Below the pieces are notes generated by a model. It was not told where the DNA came from. It did not search any database and was given only the letters and a program-made list of their open reading frames with translations. A program made the translations under genes and the position numbers. A stretch of 64,000 nucleotides of DNA from Moringa oleifera. Its lineage: Eukaryota > Streptophyta > Magnoliopsida > Brassicales > Moringaceae. The stretch covers positions 374,501 to 438,500 of the forward strand of contig JAJFZO010000034.1 of assembly GCA_021397835.1 (NCBI GenBank), written 5' to 3'. Positions 1-12,837 of the stretch are shown here, piece after piece; positions within the stretch are counted from its first letter, which is position 1; each line of letters opens with the position of its first letter.

Positions 1-1240
1 TGAAAGATTAATGAGTGATTTTGCATTGGATTTATCAAAATTATGATATAAGCATGCATATAAGTAATAAAAAATTGTTCTAGCTTTGTTAACAAGAGAG
101 CGGCGTTCCATTTTCATCCTTTTAATTTTGGGATGCTGATAAATAATAAAAAATAGCATATGAAAATTTATAATCAATTAATAAGCGTATTATTATTCTA
201 ATAAAATTTTGTATGTAAAGCAAATTAATTTGAGAAGTATATTTTTTAAAATTATTATTGTTTAAATATGTATTTTCTCTTACCCAAGATGGAAGAGGCA
301 GGAAAAGGCAAAAAGAAAACGAGTGAGATTGGAGGAAGTTGGCATGTGAAGGTAAGAGGAACAAATTGATATGATTTATTTTTTCTAAGTTTTTTTTAAT
401 CATGTTTGATAAAAATAAAAAATATTGCATAAACAAATAAAGTCAACTTATTATAAATTTTTTTAATAATAAAACATTGGGATAACATTAGGTAGTCAGT
501 GAATTGGAATTTTCAATTAGGTTGACATTATTTAGTTGAAGAGTACATTTAAATCTTAGGGTCGCCATTAACACTACTTTGTTCTCATTTTCATTAATAG
601 TGTCACATGGCCCAATTAATTGTTAAGCAAAACAATCATACAGTTCTTCTTAAACAAAGCAAAATTGGTTCATGGAACCAAATCGGACCGATCTGTAGTG
701 ACAACAGAGCAATGGCTCGGTTCTTGGGGGGGGGCCAGGGACTGTGTGCAGGCCCAATAGAGCTAACTATTTTTGTAACGCTAATTTAGGGCCCGATTAG
801 GACTAATTGGGTACACGGACCAACTAATGGGCGAAACCAAACAGACCAGTAAGAGCTGACGAACGGAAGAATATTTTCCAGTTTTTATGTCCAGCTGGTC
901 ATCTGCCACTCTCATTTCCTTCAGTTACGCCAACTACACATGCCTCAATCAAAGCCCTGACACAAGACATTACTTCACATACATGTTAAAGGATGTAGGA
1001 AAGGTGCGAGTGAGATTACGAGAACGAGTAACGCGTTTTACAAAATGGGAAAAGAGAACTTAGGACGTCCAACATTACGAAGGGGACACCCCACGGGAAA
1101 GAAAAATTGGAAGGAAAAAAAAAAAGGAAAAAACCAAGGGGGTAAAAATGGTGCGACCATTTCAAAGCGGGGTTCTCGCGAATCGGGACCCAATCTGATA
1201 GTCAGGTGAGAGAATTGGAGAGAGAGAGAGAGGGACGACG
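1..1240. other. intergenic and KAPP upstream region
   Basis: No gene is recognised here. The first 480 bases are very AT-rich. A G9 run lies at about 726-734. The last part, about 1170-1240, is the likely 5' leader of KAPP and holds a short (GA)n tract at about 1218-1232 just before the start codon, which is common in plant leaders. No clear TATA box was identified. Confidence 0.6.
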
Positions 1241-4200
1241 ATGGCGATGCTAGAGAGCATTGTAGGTGTCATAGTCCTTATGCTGCTCCTGATCCTCCTC
1301 CTAGTTCTCCTAGCCTGCAAACCATGGCGCTTTCTTTCTCGTCTTCGCTCACGCACCCTTAAGGTACCACCTACCGCATCACACCACTCTACACCATACC
1401 TCACTGACTCCATCAATCTCGTTTCCTTCCTCGTTATTGTTTTTTTTTTTTCTCTCGATAATGTTCGATCAATGTAGTTTTCTGTTTGGTTTACGAGAAA
1501 CGGTGAGAAATGGAAGGAGAGTTTGAGAGGGATTTTTGTAATGGTTGATTCTTTTTGGCTTAATTTTGTCATCGGGATCATGCCCTTTATTTTGGTTTGT
1601 TTTGAGTATTCCAGAAAGGAAGTTGTTGTGTCGGCTTTGGTTCCCGTGGTGCATCACCAGTTGAGTTTCAATCTGAGTGCATCTTTGTAGTTTTAATGCT
1701 TCTTGTGGATTTGTTAATATAGAATTTCTTCTGATTAAATGTTTTGAGGTTTTGGTGATGTCTCCCAGCTTATATCATCTGTTTGTGAAATTTTGGTTCA
1801 TGATACTTACAGGGGTTTGATTAATATAATAGCTTATAATTTTTTTTTTCTTCTCTTATGATTATTGTACCTGATGATTTTGTTGGGTTTAACTGACATT
1901 GGAGCTATCATATTTAAGCGATCTATATGCATATAAAACTCTTTTCTTCTATAGCAGAGGATTTAGATATGGTGAGAATTTTCAACTTTCCTCAGATTTC
2001 ATTTCTAGTTATCAGTGTTTTGAATTGTCAATGGATCGGCACTTTAGAACTCATTGTAATATATAAGGTGGAATTTGATCACTTTTATGATGGACTCTTT
2101 TTATATATTAAGGGAATTGATTTTTGGTTCAACAATTTATTTTGACGAATCCAACCATGTATTTAGATTACTTTTTATTTTTCTTATATCAGAAGACTTT
2201 GGTAATGGCATTTTTTGGTAATCTGATATTACTTTGAGAATTTTTTTTTTTTAATGGGTAGAACTTAAATGCTGCATTTGACAACTTATGGTAATGCTAA
2301 AACAGGTGTGATCATGATTAAGGATTTTTCTTTCTTTTCCTTTTTCTTGCTTTCTTTATTACTCCCCACCACCACCCCAGTGGGAGTTGCGCTTGCAAGT
2401 TGTTTATACTTAGGCAGAATGCCTGTGCTTTCTTATCTTTTTGGTCTTTTTCTTGCTGGTGGATGCACCTATCATATTTCAATTATGTTTAGATGCAAGT
2501 AATGAATTTTAGATTTTATATAACAAATTTCATTGGGTTTAATTAGTGGATGTACAACAGCAGAGTGGCTTATTCTCAAGGACAGCAAATATGTTGATCT
2601 CAGGTTTTTGTTTTACTGGGCATTTATCCTTTTTAGCTTTTAAATATCATGGGACATTTTAGGTGAAGTTAGTTTATGTTCATTTTTTTTTTTTTTTGGG
2701 TAGGGTGGGTGGGAAGACATTGCTTGACAATTAAGTTCATGTTATATCGTTGTTAAATGCATGCTTTTGGAGAACTTTTCTTATCCTTTGGACCAAATAT
2801 CTCGATGTGACGTATATTTGTGCAATTATCTTGTAAATCTGGAAGTATGATTGGGAAATATATGCTTGCACTTGCGTGGCTTACTTTAAATAAGAATTAT
2901 TGAAAATCTTCAATTCGGGATATATGCCCATCTTTAATTTATTGTGAATTTTTACTCTTCCATTCATACGTTTTGACACCTGTGGCTTCTTTTCTAGGTT
3001 GGTGATTTAGAGAGACCCCTTGTACCAGATGATGCGAATTTAGTCCGAGAACAAAGCAATGAGATAACAAGAGAATACGATTTAGAGGGAGCATGTTATC
3101 AAAATGAAGGGCTTCTGCGTTCGTCTCGAACAGAGGGACTTGTTTACAAACAGAGGCTTCCTTCTGCATCTCTCCATTTGACTCAATGTATTCAATTTTA
3201 TATTTATGCTTTTTATTCTTTCTTTTTGGTTCCAGCTTGGTAGACATATATATGCACACAAGTGTGGTTCTACTGGTGATATTGTTTCTCCAGCCCATTT
3301 TTTAATGGAGGAGGAGTTGCCATCTGTCATCAACATGATATGATTAATGTTATGCTTTGATGTTTTTCATCTTACTTGAGTATATTTAAATATCTATTCT
3401 CCACTTCTTACAGGTGATAGCTTGGTTTTGGACATAACTTCGGAACCACCAGAGGATGTTTTGGTGGGCCAGACGCTTAAACTGTCGGTGAAAGATCACT
3501 TACCTGAAGTGCAGAGATGTGAAAGGCAGGATAATCAAAATCGCGTGAAAATTGGTTTGGAAAATGATAGATCTAAAGACCGCTTGCCAAAGACTATCAT
3601 AAACCAAGGTAATTACTTTGTTCTTTTACTTGATGATCTTAATCTTTTGCATCTCCTTTTATTTAACCGAGTGTGTAAAGCATGTAACAGTATCTTGTAT
3701 TAGAAGTGCAGGAAGTTGCCTCTCCTTGGAGGTCATCTCTGGTCCTTCAATTGGGCTTCATTGTTCTGTGCACTCAAGAAGTGGTTCCAGGCTTCCACTG
3801 ACCCTTGGAAGGGTTTCTCCAAGTGATTTACAATTGAAGGATTCAGAGGTTTCAGGAAAGCATGCCTTAATAAACTGGAATGCAAATGTAATTAAGTCTT
3901 AAGAAATATACAAATTTAATTTGCATATGAGCTGCATGCTGTGTGTGTGGCACATTAGTTGATGTTAGTGTTAATATTGGTTTCAGAAATTGAAATGGGA
4001 ACTGGTAGACATGGGTAGCCTAAATGGAACACTACTGAATTCTCAGCCAATTAACCATCCTGACACTGGTAGTAGGCATTGGGGTCAACCTGTTGAGCTT
4101 GCAAGTGGAGACATAATAACTCTGGGCACCACCTCAACTTTACATGTAAGTTAATGTGTTTGTGTGTGTTTGTGACTTATAACTGTTTGTACGTTGAATG

Positions 4201-7200
4201 ATGGTGGCATGTTTTTTTTTTTTTTGTCATATCCAATGTATACATATTTATGGATATACATGCTTCAAGGAAACTGATATGCTAGTTGGACCTATTACTC
4301 ACCTGGGATTTTTAAATTTGTGCAAGTTCTGTAAGTCCAGGATGTTGAGAGGTCTCTTCTTACTTGCTTACATTTCACGGGATCCTCTGCAGAGTTTATT
4401 GTTCTAGAATTTAGTCTGTCTTTTTATGTCTTTGCCTTTTAGTTCTTTTGGTGCTTTCTGAATCCTCATACTCTACATTTGTTATCTCCGAAATTTGAGA
4501 AGATTCATGTTATTTTTTCTCCATGATACCATTCTCATTGCTGCATAAACATCATCTGCCTAATTCTATATGGCCATCCTACCTGTGGTGAACACTGCAA
4601 TGGAATGCGGATTTCCAGACTGGGTGGGAGCCACTTTCATTTTCAGCAACTTCAATATCCATGATGGTTTGTCTTCTAGATTGTATCTCCTTTAGTTTTT
4701 AGCAACTCATCTTTTGCTGTTTCATTATTATGCATTAAGATCATCATGGTACACTTGAAAACCAAACTAAGATCTTTATACGGCAGAACTTAGGGTGTGA
4801 GTATAAGTATCTACTGATCTTCAAGAAGACATTACATTAATCTAGTGATTTAATTGGGGGTTTCACTTTTGTTGACAAAAGGCTTTAGAGATCCCTCTTT
4901 GTTGTTTTTCAATACATTGTGTATGCTGATTTGCTTCTTTGTGGACAATGATTTAAAAACTTTTTTCCTACAATTCTCTTGATAAGTGCCTGAGGTAATT
5001 AATTCTCTTCCATGACAGGTTCAAATTGCAACTCAAAATGAATGCAATATTCCTTTTGGTATTGGTGTGGCATCAGATCCTATGGCTTTACGTCGAGGAG
5101 CAAAGAAGCTTCGAATGGAAGATGTGTGCTATTATCAATGGCCTCTTCCTGGGATTGATAAGGTTCAAGAATGCTCATCTCGTTTGGAGTTTTATGGATT
5201 TTCCTGAAGCAACTAACATCATCTAAGTGTCTACATTGCAGTTTGGGCTGTTTGGTATTTGTGATGGACATGGTGGTCCAGATGCTGCCAAATCTGCTAG
5301 CGAGTTAGTATTTTATTTCTACTTTATTTGCTATCTCACTATGGGTGTGAAATGTTTCCTTGAAAACTTCCCACAGGTTTCCAATATCTAACTTTAACAA
5401 TGAGAGCCAGTATCTTGTTCTCAACTGTGCAATTTGTGTATGCTATGAGTTGTAAGATGTCATTATCAAGTTACATGCATTTTTGTCTCATTTATGTTTG
5501 CACCCTTTTACTGGTTGCTCTTTGTTGAGTTCTTTAATTTACTGCTTCAACAATAATGTTGGGTTCTCCATTCTTTCTGGGTATGACTTGTTCATGTTGG
5601 TCAATCTGATTTTCTTCTGGGTAGCTAAGGCTTTGACACAAGTGTCTCTCTTATAGTTAGACAGGAAATTTTAAGGTGGTTAGGTTCTGATTCTTTGAAC
5701 CAAAGGAGTTCTTACTGTGTATCTTAGAGTAGTTCTGGATTAATGCATCAAGATTTACTTTTAAGTTTCTGGACTTTGTTTTTGACTCAAGTTGGATAAT
5801 GATGGTTGCTTGGGATTAGATTGTGCAGTTCTTTCTTTGGTCCATGAGGCGGTTGCAATTTTATGAAAGTAATTCCAGACATTTGAAAATATGTTATGTA
5901 AAAGGAAGGGCAGAAACTGAAAAAACTTGTGTAATAATTTATATTGATTATTCACTGAGGCTATATGTAGTGATCATTAATCGTTAGCTGGATCTATTTT
6001 GCTTTATTCCTGGTGTTGTGTCTCTTGGTTGCTGTCACCTAAGGGCTTACTGTTAAATTTTTTCATATCCAGAATTATGCTGGAGTTGGTTGCTTCTATT
6101 TTGTCGGATTCGCTTGAAAGGGAGAGGGTGTTGTCACAATGTGATGCTTCTGATATTCTTAGGGATGCATTTTATCAAACGGAAGCACGCATGAATCACT
6201 ATTATGAGGTTTTTCTTCCCTACCTGCTCTATTCTTTCTTCGTTGTTTTTTTTTTTTTGGGGAGGGGGGCTTTCTCTTTTTGTTTGCTATTATTTTTAGT
6301 TGTGATGTTTGTTATGTACATCTTGATGCTTTCATGTCTATTCCCTGCTATGATTTGGGTTTTCTTTTTATGGATTTGAAGATATACCACTACTCTTTCT
6401 TGTTGCAGCCTGGATTATTTCTCATTCCTAGAACTGACTCTATTTTTCTTATTCATCTTCATATGCTTGTTTTTGACTTAACAATGTGATGGTAATTGTT
6501 ATTTAATGTATAAAATGCCAGGTTCCTTTTTCTGAATTTTCTATATTATCTGTTTATTATACTATCGTTCTGAAATTTATCGCACTGAGTTGTATGATAT
6601 GTACATGTGGTCAGTAGCACGAATACAGAATCATAATTGCTAGGATCTTTGCTTGTACAATGGCCTTGGAGAATGACTCCAACCTGAATGTACCATCATT
6701 GAGATCTTAAAAATATTTTCACGGGTGGTAGTAGAGCTCCTCATTAATTCTAATATGTCTGTTATGAACTGCTGACAAAATAATCTCTTTCGTCTTCTTT
6801 TCAACTTTATGCTGTCCATATTTTCATACTGTAATAATCAAATCCTTACAGGGCTGTACTGCAACAGTGCTTTTGGTTTGGGCTGATGGTGATGAAAATT
6901 TCTTTGCTCAGTGTGCAAATGTTGGCGATTCAGCTTGTATAATGAAGTATGTATTCATGTTTTCTATCTTTCGTTTTTAAGATTTCTATGATGTGTCATA
7001 AAAATCTACACCCCATAGATTCTTGGTTGGAATTCTTGGTTGGTAAACAGGTGAACTAACTATGCTCGGATGTTATTTTTATGAATAACAGGTCCTATTG
7101 TAAGGGTTTTAGCACAAATGATAATATGTTATATGAAGTTGTTTATTGTTATTTCATGTATGGGTAGTGCTGAACAGGATCTGGTAGCTAACATAACTGG

Positions 7201-8449
7201 ATATTGGCATCTTTTACTACTAAATTTTGCTGATTCTAACTATTGGTCTTTTATTAAATCTTTGCATGAGTATGTTAATAATCAAACTGAGTAAGACCAT
7301 TGTAGTGCCAATAACCTGTGGTTTTGCATATCAGCATCTTACTTCTCTCCTGAATTTGCATTTTTATAAATGACATGTATATTCTTTTGGCTTATTGACA
7401 TGAAATTTGCTTTATAACTATACTTCACAATCGAATATGATCGTAATGTGGCAGTGTTGATGGGAAGCAAATTAAGTTGACAGCAGACCATAGAGTTACT
7501 AGTGCCTCTGAAAGACTGCGAATCCAAGAAACTGGACACCCATTGAAAGATGGGGAAGAGCGTCTCTGTGGTAATGGCAAAGCTACATCTAGTTTTTATT
7601 GACTCACAAAATTGAATGTTTCACATTCACTTTTTTCCCCCCTGTGATTCAGGTTTGAACCTTGCTCGGATGCTTGGAGACAAATTTCTGAAGCAGCAGG
7701 ACTCCCGTTTCAGTTCAGAGCCTCATATAAGTCAAGTTGTGCATATTGATCAAGCAAGTGAGGCATTTGCACTATTAGCAAGGTGATTTCGCCTCTCATC
7801 AATTGCCTTTTTTTAGTATTCAGCAGTGGGATATATTTAAATACTTTCAGCGAGAATCCGTAGTTGTCTCTTCCATCAATGGTCTTAGTTTTTCCAATAA
7901 ATTGTGGAACCCAATTTTCCTTACCTTAGTGTCTGGAAACCTTGTTTTTTTGTGTAGCTATTAGATGGTTGTTTCGTTGCTCTGCTCTTTTCTTTTGATA
8001 TTATTTTGATCTCATGTATATGTTATCGTGGAATACTAATATCTTCCTCACAGTTTCTTTAGCTCATCTCTTTTCAAGTTTTTGTTGTATTTTTGACATA
8101 TGGATCTGATTTCTGAAAAAATTGCAGTGATGGCTTTTGGGATGTTGTTAGTTTCAAGAAGGCATTCCAGCTAGTCCTTCAGGTATTGTCTTATTGCATA
8201 ACTTTGCAACTTTGTTTCTCCATCCCATGTGGGACGTTGATTCTCTCTGTCCTTGATGTAATTCTAACTGAACTTTTGGACTAATGACAGACAAGGGAGA
8301 AATTGTCCACCAATAAGGAGAATTTGGCAGAGAAGATTGCAAATAGTTTATTGAATGAGGCTAGAACATTGAGGACAAAGGATAACACCTCTATAATTTT
8401 CTTAGATTTTGACAATACATCTAGAATCTCTTGTAAAGTTGATTCTTAA
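1241..8449 (+). CDS. KAPP: kinase-associated protein phosphatase (PP2C with FHA domain)
   Basis: Membrane-anchored type 2C Ser/Thr phosphatase; in Arabidopsis KAPP binds phosphorylated receptor-like kinases such as CLV1 through its FHA (kinase-interaction) domain and dampens their signalling. Thirteen exons give 579 aa, close to Arabidopsis KAPP: 1241-1363, 2998-3187, 3414-3608, 3712-3887, 3987-4145, 5019-5162, 5242-5303, 6073-6208, 6852-6946, 7455-7570, 7653-7782, 8128-8182, 8291-8449. All introns are GT-AG. Residues 4-27 form a hydrophobic signal anchor followed by a basic KPWR stretch. The FHA domain (about 172-285) keeps GR at 202-203, SGKH at 217-220 and LNGT near 240. The PP2C domain begins near 330 with CDGHGG, then NVGDSA, SDGFWDVV and the terminal metal-site pair DN at 558-559, so it looks catalytically complete. 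Intron 1 is long, about 1.6 kb. The 2998-3187/3414 junction makes a Cys where I would expect Gly, so that boundary is slightly less sure. Confidence 0.95.
2683..2713 (+). other. poly-T followed by G-quadruplex motif in KAPP intron 1
   Basis: Fifteen T residues run directly into four GGG tracts at 2698-2700, 2703-2705, 2707-2709 and 2711-2713, with loops of 2, 1 and 1 nt. This fits the canonical G4 motif on the transcribed RNA strand. Folding and function are inference. Confidence 0.6.
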
Positions 8450-8994
8450 ATGTGAATTCAAATGTCTTTAGTGTACAATTATATTTATTCTTTTTCTCCT
8501 ATTGGTTTAAGTTCTTCCCATATCATTACTTCCATATGACAGTATCCAATCCATGTATGCTTTGTCAAGATAGATTTAACCCAACTTCCATTTCCCACTT
8601 GAAGTTGCAGACTGCCTATGTATTTTAGGCTTACAAATGGTATTTTGGTATGAAAATGATAATGCCCCAGCAAAGAAGCATCTCATCAGGAAACTATTGT
8701 GTCATGAGTCATGATATGACTCATAATTCTGGAATTTCATTTTTGCCAATAAACGTGTTGAGGTTGTTAGACAAGAATTATATTGGCACCACCTGTTAAT
8801 AATTAGGTAATAAATAGGAATGTACATGGATTGCAAGTAAAAACAAGTAATTCATATGGATGGCCCTCGGCCTTGGGCTTTAATTGAGGAACCTCGCGTC
8901 CTTGCTGCTTACTGCACCCTATAATAGAAACAGATGTCACTAAAACCCTTGCTAAGATACTGGGAACTACCGAGCAAAACTCACCCCCACAGAA
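8450..8994. other. KAPP-SPOUT intergenic spacer
   Basis: The 545-bp spacer between two co-directional genes must hold the KAPP 3' end and the promoter of the SPOUT gene. No TATA box was recognised. The only notable site is the palindrome at 8704-8724, listed separately. Confidence 0.6.
8704..8724. promoter_or_regulatory. paired GCN4/AP-1-like bZIP motif
   Basis: A perfect inverted repeat with 9-bp arms (ATGAGTCAT and ATGACTCAT) around a 3-bp centre. Each arm contains TGAGTCA or its complement, the GCN4-type bZIP core. It lies about 270 bp upstream of the SPOUT start codon. Binding is inference. Confidence 0.45.
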
Positions 8995-9366
8995 ATGGGG
9001 AAGACGAAGAAGAAGAGAGCCGAATTAGAAGCAGAACCAGCAGGGGAACTAGAAGAAGTGAAGACACAAAATGCAGAAGCGAAGGAGGGTTCACAAAATG
9101 ACGTTGATCTCGTTAATGGTGATTCTCATAAGAAGAAAAAGAAGAAGCACAAGAGAGGGAGAGAGGACGACGATGAACCAGAAGCTAAGCTGGGTCCGCA
9201 AAATGACGTCGATCTCGTTAACGGTGATTCTCATAAGAAGAAAAGGAAGAAGCACAACAGAGATAAAGAGGATGACAATGAAGCCGACCAAGAGGTTCCG
9301 ACTGTTAGCATAGCTGTACCTGGCTCCATTATTCATAACGCGCAGTCCCTCGAACTCGCCACCCGA

Positions 9367-9401
<35 letters not shown>

Positions 9402-12400
9402 TTAGTGGTTGACTGGTGTAAACGTTTCCATATCGTGTAAACCATTATTTCCTTTTCTGTCTTTTCTACAAGTGAGGTCCTGAATATTCTGCTTTTAACT
9501 TTCTCTCTTTTCAGTTGGCAGGTCAGATTGCTCGCGCTGCAACGATTTTCCGAATTGATGAGGTCTCTACCTGCACTTCTTTAGGTTTTCTTCTTTGAGT
9601 AATGAGCATAGTTGATTAGCGTGAGTAGAATAATATTCCTTGCTATACAAGAGGTAAGGAATTTGGGAATTACTTTGGGTTTATAATTATATGGCTCCAG
9701 GAGTTTATGTTGATTACTCTTCTACTTTTGGGTACATGACAATGTTGTCTTTTTCTTTGGAAGATATTTTCTTTTGGATGATCAGTTCGTGAATTTATTG
9801 CTGACTTGCTCATGGAGAAGCTTGTACTGTTTTGTGAAAAAAACAGGTGGTAGTATTTGACAATAAGAGCTGCTCAGAGAATGATTCTGGTGTTACAACG
9901 TTGGAGACTTCAGATGAAGATGAAAGTGGTGCAGCTTTTCTTACAAGGATCTTGCGTTATCTTGAGACACCACAATATTTAAGAAAAGCTTTGTTCCCAA
10001 AGTGTAATAACCTAAAGTTTGTGGTGGGTACCCAACTTATCAGTGTTCTTATTGTTTTTCATGGACTGATGGAGTTCATTGTCTTGTACTTGTTGTACAT
10101 TGAAGTTGGTTGTGTCTTGGCTTGTGATTTTACAGGGTATGCTGCCCCCTCTTGATGCTCCACACCATCTACGCAAGCATGAATGGGCTCCCTATCGTGA
10201 AGGTAATATACCATGCCTTATTATCTAGGAATTTGAATGTGTCATCTAGATTCAACATCTTGCTTTCTGCGGTTGATGGCCTTTTAAGGCATATTATGCA
10301 AGAAAAATTTTAGGTCTAACCTTAGGCTTGAAGATAGGATGGAAAGTGATAAAGATATTAAACACTAAATCGAGATGGTGTATGGATAGAACTTGGATAT
10401 GATATGCAGGAGGAATCTTAAGTATGTTGTTGCTAAATGAAGATTTAGCTTGATTAACAAAACTAATGAGTAGAATCTTGATATGGAACTTAATGTGTTT
10501 TGATAAATTTATAGGTGTCACACTAAAAGAGAAGGCCGCAAATTCTGTGGGAACAGTGGTTGATGTGGGTTTAAGTAAGGTATGATCACATTCTATCAAA
10601 CATGCTGCTTAACAAGGTTCTGTAGCATTGTTACTGATTAGTAGCCTCTGCTCACTTGCTTTCCTTCTCTCTCTGGAACACATTTAAATATCTCAAAAGA
10701 AAAGAATATGAATACTTAAATTTTGTTTCTTATTTGAAATAAATATAAATTTCTTTGGTGCATATAATGCAGAATGTTGTTGTTGATCAAGTACTTGATA
10801 GTGGAGTAAGAGTGACTGTAGCTATGGGCAGCAACCGTAATCTGGATGCTGGTAATGAACTGGCCTTTGTTTATCCAAAATTTGAGACCTGCTTCTGTTG
10901 ATCCTCACTGTTATTCATGTAGATATGCTCTTTGGGTCATTGTTGGTTTCTGCTTGTGCAGTTATGTGATTGTGCTTCTAACTTTGTTTGAATTATGCAT
11001 GCGTCTTATTTTTGCCACCTAATCCTGAAAATTCAGTATCAACTTATCTTTTCCTTATGCCTTTAGTAGCAATAATTTTTTCATTTCGATCTATTGTTGC
11101 ATGCTAACCTAACATTATAATTGAGTTGACTTCCACAATTAACCATGATTAAGAGTGTAGATGCAGTCTTGTTCTGTGTGGAAAGGAATGAATTTTCTAC
11201 TTATGAAGCTTCAACATTGTACCTACGTAGGTTTGCCACGCCTGGTTGTCTCATCCTCCAAACCTAGGGAAGAAGCAGGAATGTATTGGGGATACAGAGT
11301 GCGATATGCTTCTAATATCAGTTCAGTATTCAAAGATTGCCCATACAAAGTAATAGTTCAATGATTTTTTACTTTTTTAAAGAACCAGATATGTTGTCTA
11401 CCAACATTTAACTCTGACCGACTTGTTTCATATCAATCACAGGGGGGCTATGATCAATTGATTGGTACCTCAGAGCATGGTTTGATTGTTAATTCATCGG
11501 AGCTCAATCTACCTGCTTTCAGGTAAACTTCGTTTCATTTTAGAGAATAACTACTATTTAGCAAAGAAATATTTAGCAAGAGGCCCTTATCGTAGATATG
11601 TTGCCAATTGAACTTGCTAGTTTGATAAGCCTTGTGCTGCTTCTTGATCCATTTGAAGCAAATTGTTCTACTAGTAGGGTACTTCTCTGGCTTTCTTTTG
11701 GGCTCAACTTGTGCAACACTCTTTCAACATGCCCCAATAAAAAATTGGTTTATATAATATTATGCATCAATAATTGCTCTTTTATTTTTTTACCTTAATA
11801 ATGTGCCTAGTGGAGGCTGTTAACAAATAGTGTAGAGAACTTTGTCAAGGAGATACTATGGGGTGAAATGGGGGTAGTTACAGTCAGAAGACATTCTGCA
11901 CATTATTGATCAGTTTTTTAAGTGAGGGGCTTTGATTACTTTTGAGGAGAACCAGAACTTTCTTTTAGTAAAGTTGGAGTCTTTGCAGGAGTCAGTTTCA
12001 TATCAGCCGATCTTTGTAAATTAGACCTATGAGTTTTAAGTCAACCATAACTGTTTCTGATCTGATTATGTGTGATTTTGTAGGCATTTATTGATTGCTT
12101 TTGGTGGACTTGCTGGGTTGGAGGAATGTCTTGAAGCAGATGATAAATTTAAGGTATGGGCCTGTAGGATAATTTCTCTATGTTGATATGCATGCTTCCC
12201 TTTTTCTAAGCTATCATGTGAAACATATTTTAGAGATGGCAAATATCTTATTAAGACTTGCTCTTGTCAGAGGTTATTTTACATCAAATGAAAATATTGT
12301 CAACGTCTATTGCCTAGGTTGTCGAAGAAGTTATCCCATGGATGCAATCAATTCTGCCTCTTTTCCTTGTGATAGGCCATTTATGCTTAGCGTGACCACT

Positions 12401-12774
12401 TGAATTCATGAATTCTTTGTCTAAGTGACTGCAGGGTGAACTAACCAAAATTTCGAAAGTTTTTAAACTTGACAGTGACTGGAGTTCTTATTCTTTATAG
12501 TGATATTGAATACTGGTTTCCTCTTTCTTCTTTTCCCAGGGGAAAAATGTTCGTGAGGCTTTTCATTTATACTTGAACACATGTCCTCATCAAGGCAGTA
12601 GAACCATTCGAACAGAGGTACTCTTTGAGTCGATTTCCTTCATGTAAAAATCTGTTTTTCAATCCTTGTCAATGCTTTTCAACATTATATCTTTACAAAC
12701 AGGAAGCAATTTTTATATCACTCCAATATTTTCAAGATCCAATCAACAGAGCAATGCAAAGAGCTAAAAATTGA
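8995..12774 (+). CDS. SPOUT-domain RNA methyltransferase (C9orf114/SPOUT1 homologue)
   Basis: Predicted SAM-dependent RNA methyltransferase of the SPOUT (alpha/beta-knot) class, homologous to human SPOUT1/CENP-32. Plant substrates are not established; the lysine-rich N terminus suggests a nuclear or nucleolar location. Eleven exons give 408 aa: 8995-9366, 9515-9562, 9847-10023, 10136-10202, 10515-10579, 10773-10851, 11231-11349, 11443-11522, 12084-12153, 12540-12617, 12703-12774. The start is the first ATG, preceded by an A-rich context. Residues 30-100 hold two copies of a 35-residue acidic/basic repeat ending in Lys-rich NLS-like runs. The catalytic domain begins at TVSIAVPGSI, and the C-terminal knot shows GTSEHG, IAFGGLAGLE and CPHQGSRTIRTEEA, which are hallmark segments of the family. 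Intron 1 begins directly with a (CT)n microsatellite. The last exon is followed by a degenerate tandem copy of its own end. Confidence 0.92.
9088..9297 (+). repeat. in-frame 105-bp tandem duplication encoding an NLS-like module
   Basis: Two adjacent 105-bp units (9088-9192 and 9193-9297) keep the reading frame and encode variants of QNDVDLVNGDSHKKKKKKH followed by acidic residues. Both sit in exon 1 of the SPOUT gene. The copies differ by scattered substitutions, so the event is not very recent. Confidence 0.85.
9370..9398 (+). repeat. (CT)n microsatellite at a splice donor
   Basis: About 14 CT units start 3 nt inside SPOUT intron 1, immediately after the donor GT at 9367-9368. Without splicing the frame reads Leu-Ser repeats and then stops. 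Confidence 0.9.
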
Positions 12775-12837
12775 AGTACCACTTCAATATTTTGAAGAAC
12801 CAGTCAACTAAGTGATGCCAAGATCTGAAAATGGAAG
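12716..12837 (+). repeat. 61-bp imperfect tandem duplication across the SPOUT stop codon
   Basis: The unit 12716-12776, which includes the final codons and TGA (12772-12774), is repeated at 12777-12837 with about 48 of 61 identical positions. The second copy lies in the 3' UTR and is no longer coding. Confidence 0.85.

Noticed and set aside
607..789. 60-codon frame in the first intergenic region
   Set aside because: Short, crosses a G9 run, and matches nothing recognised.
1162..1581. Antisense open frame over KAPP exon 1
   Set aside because: It is the opposite strand of the signal-anchor exon and flanking intron, with no family features.
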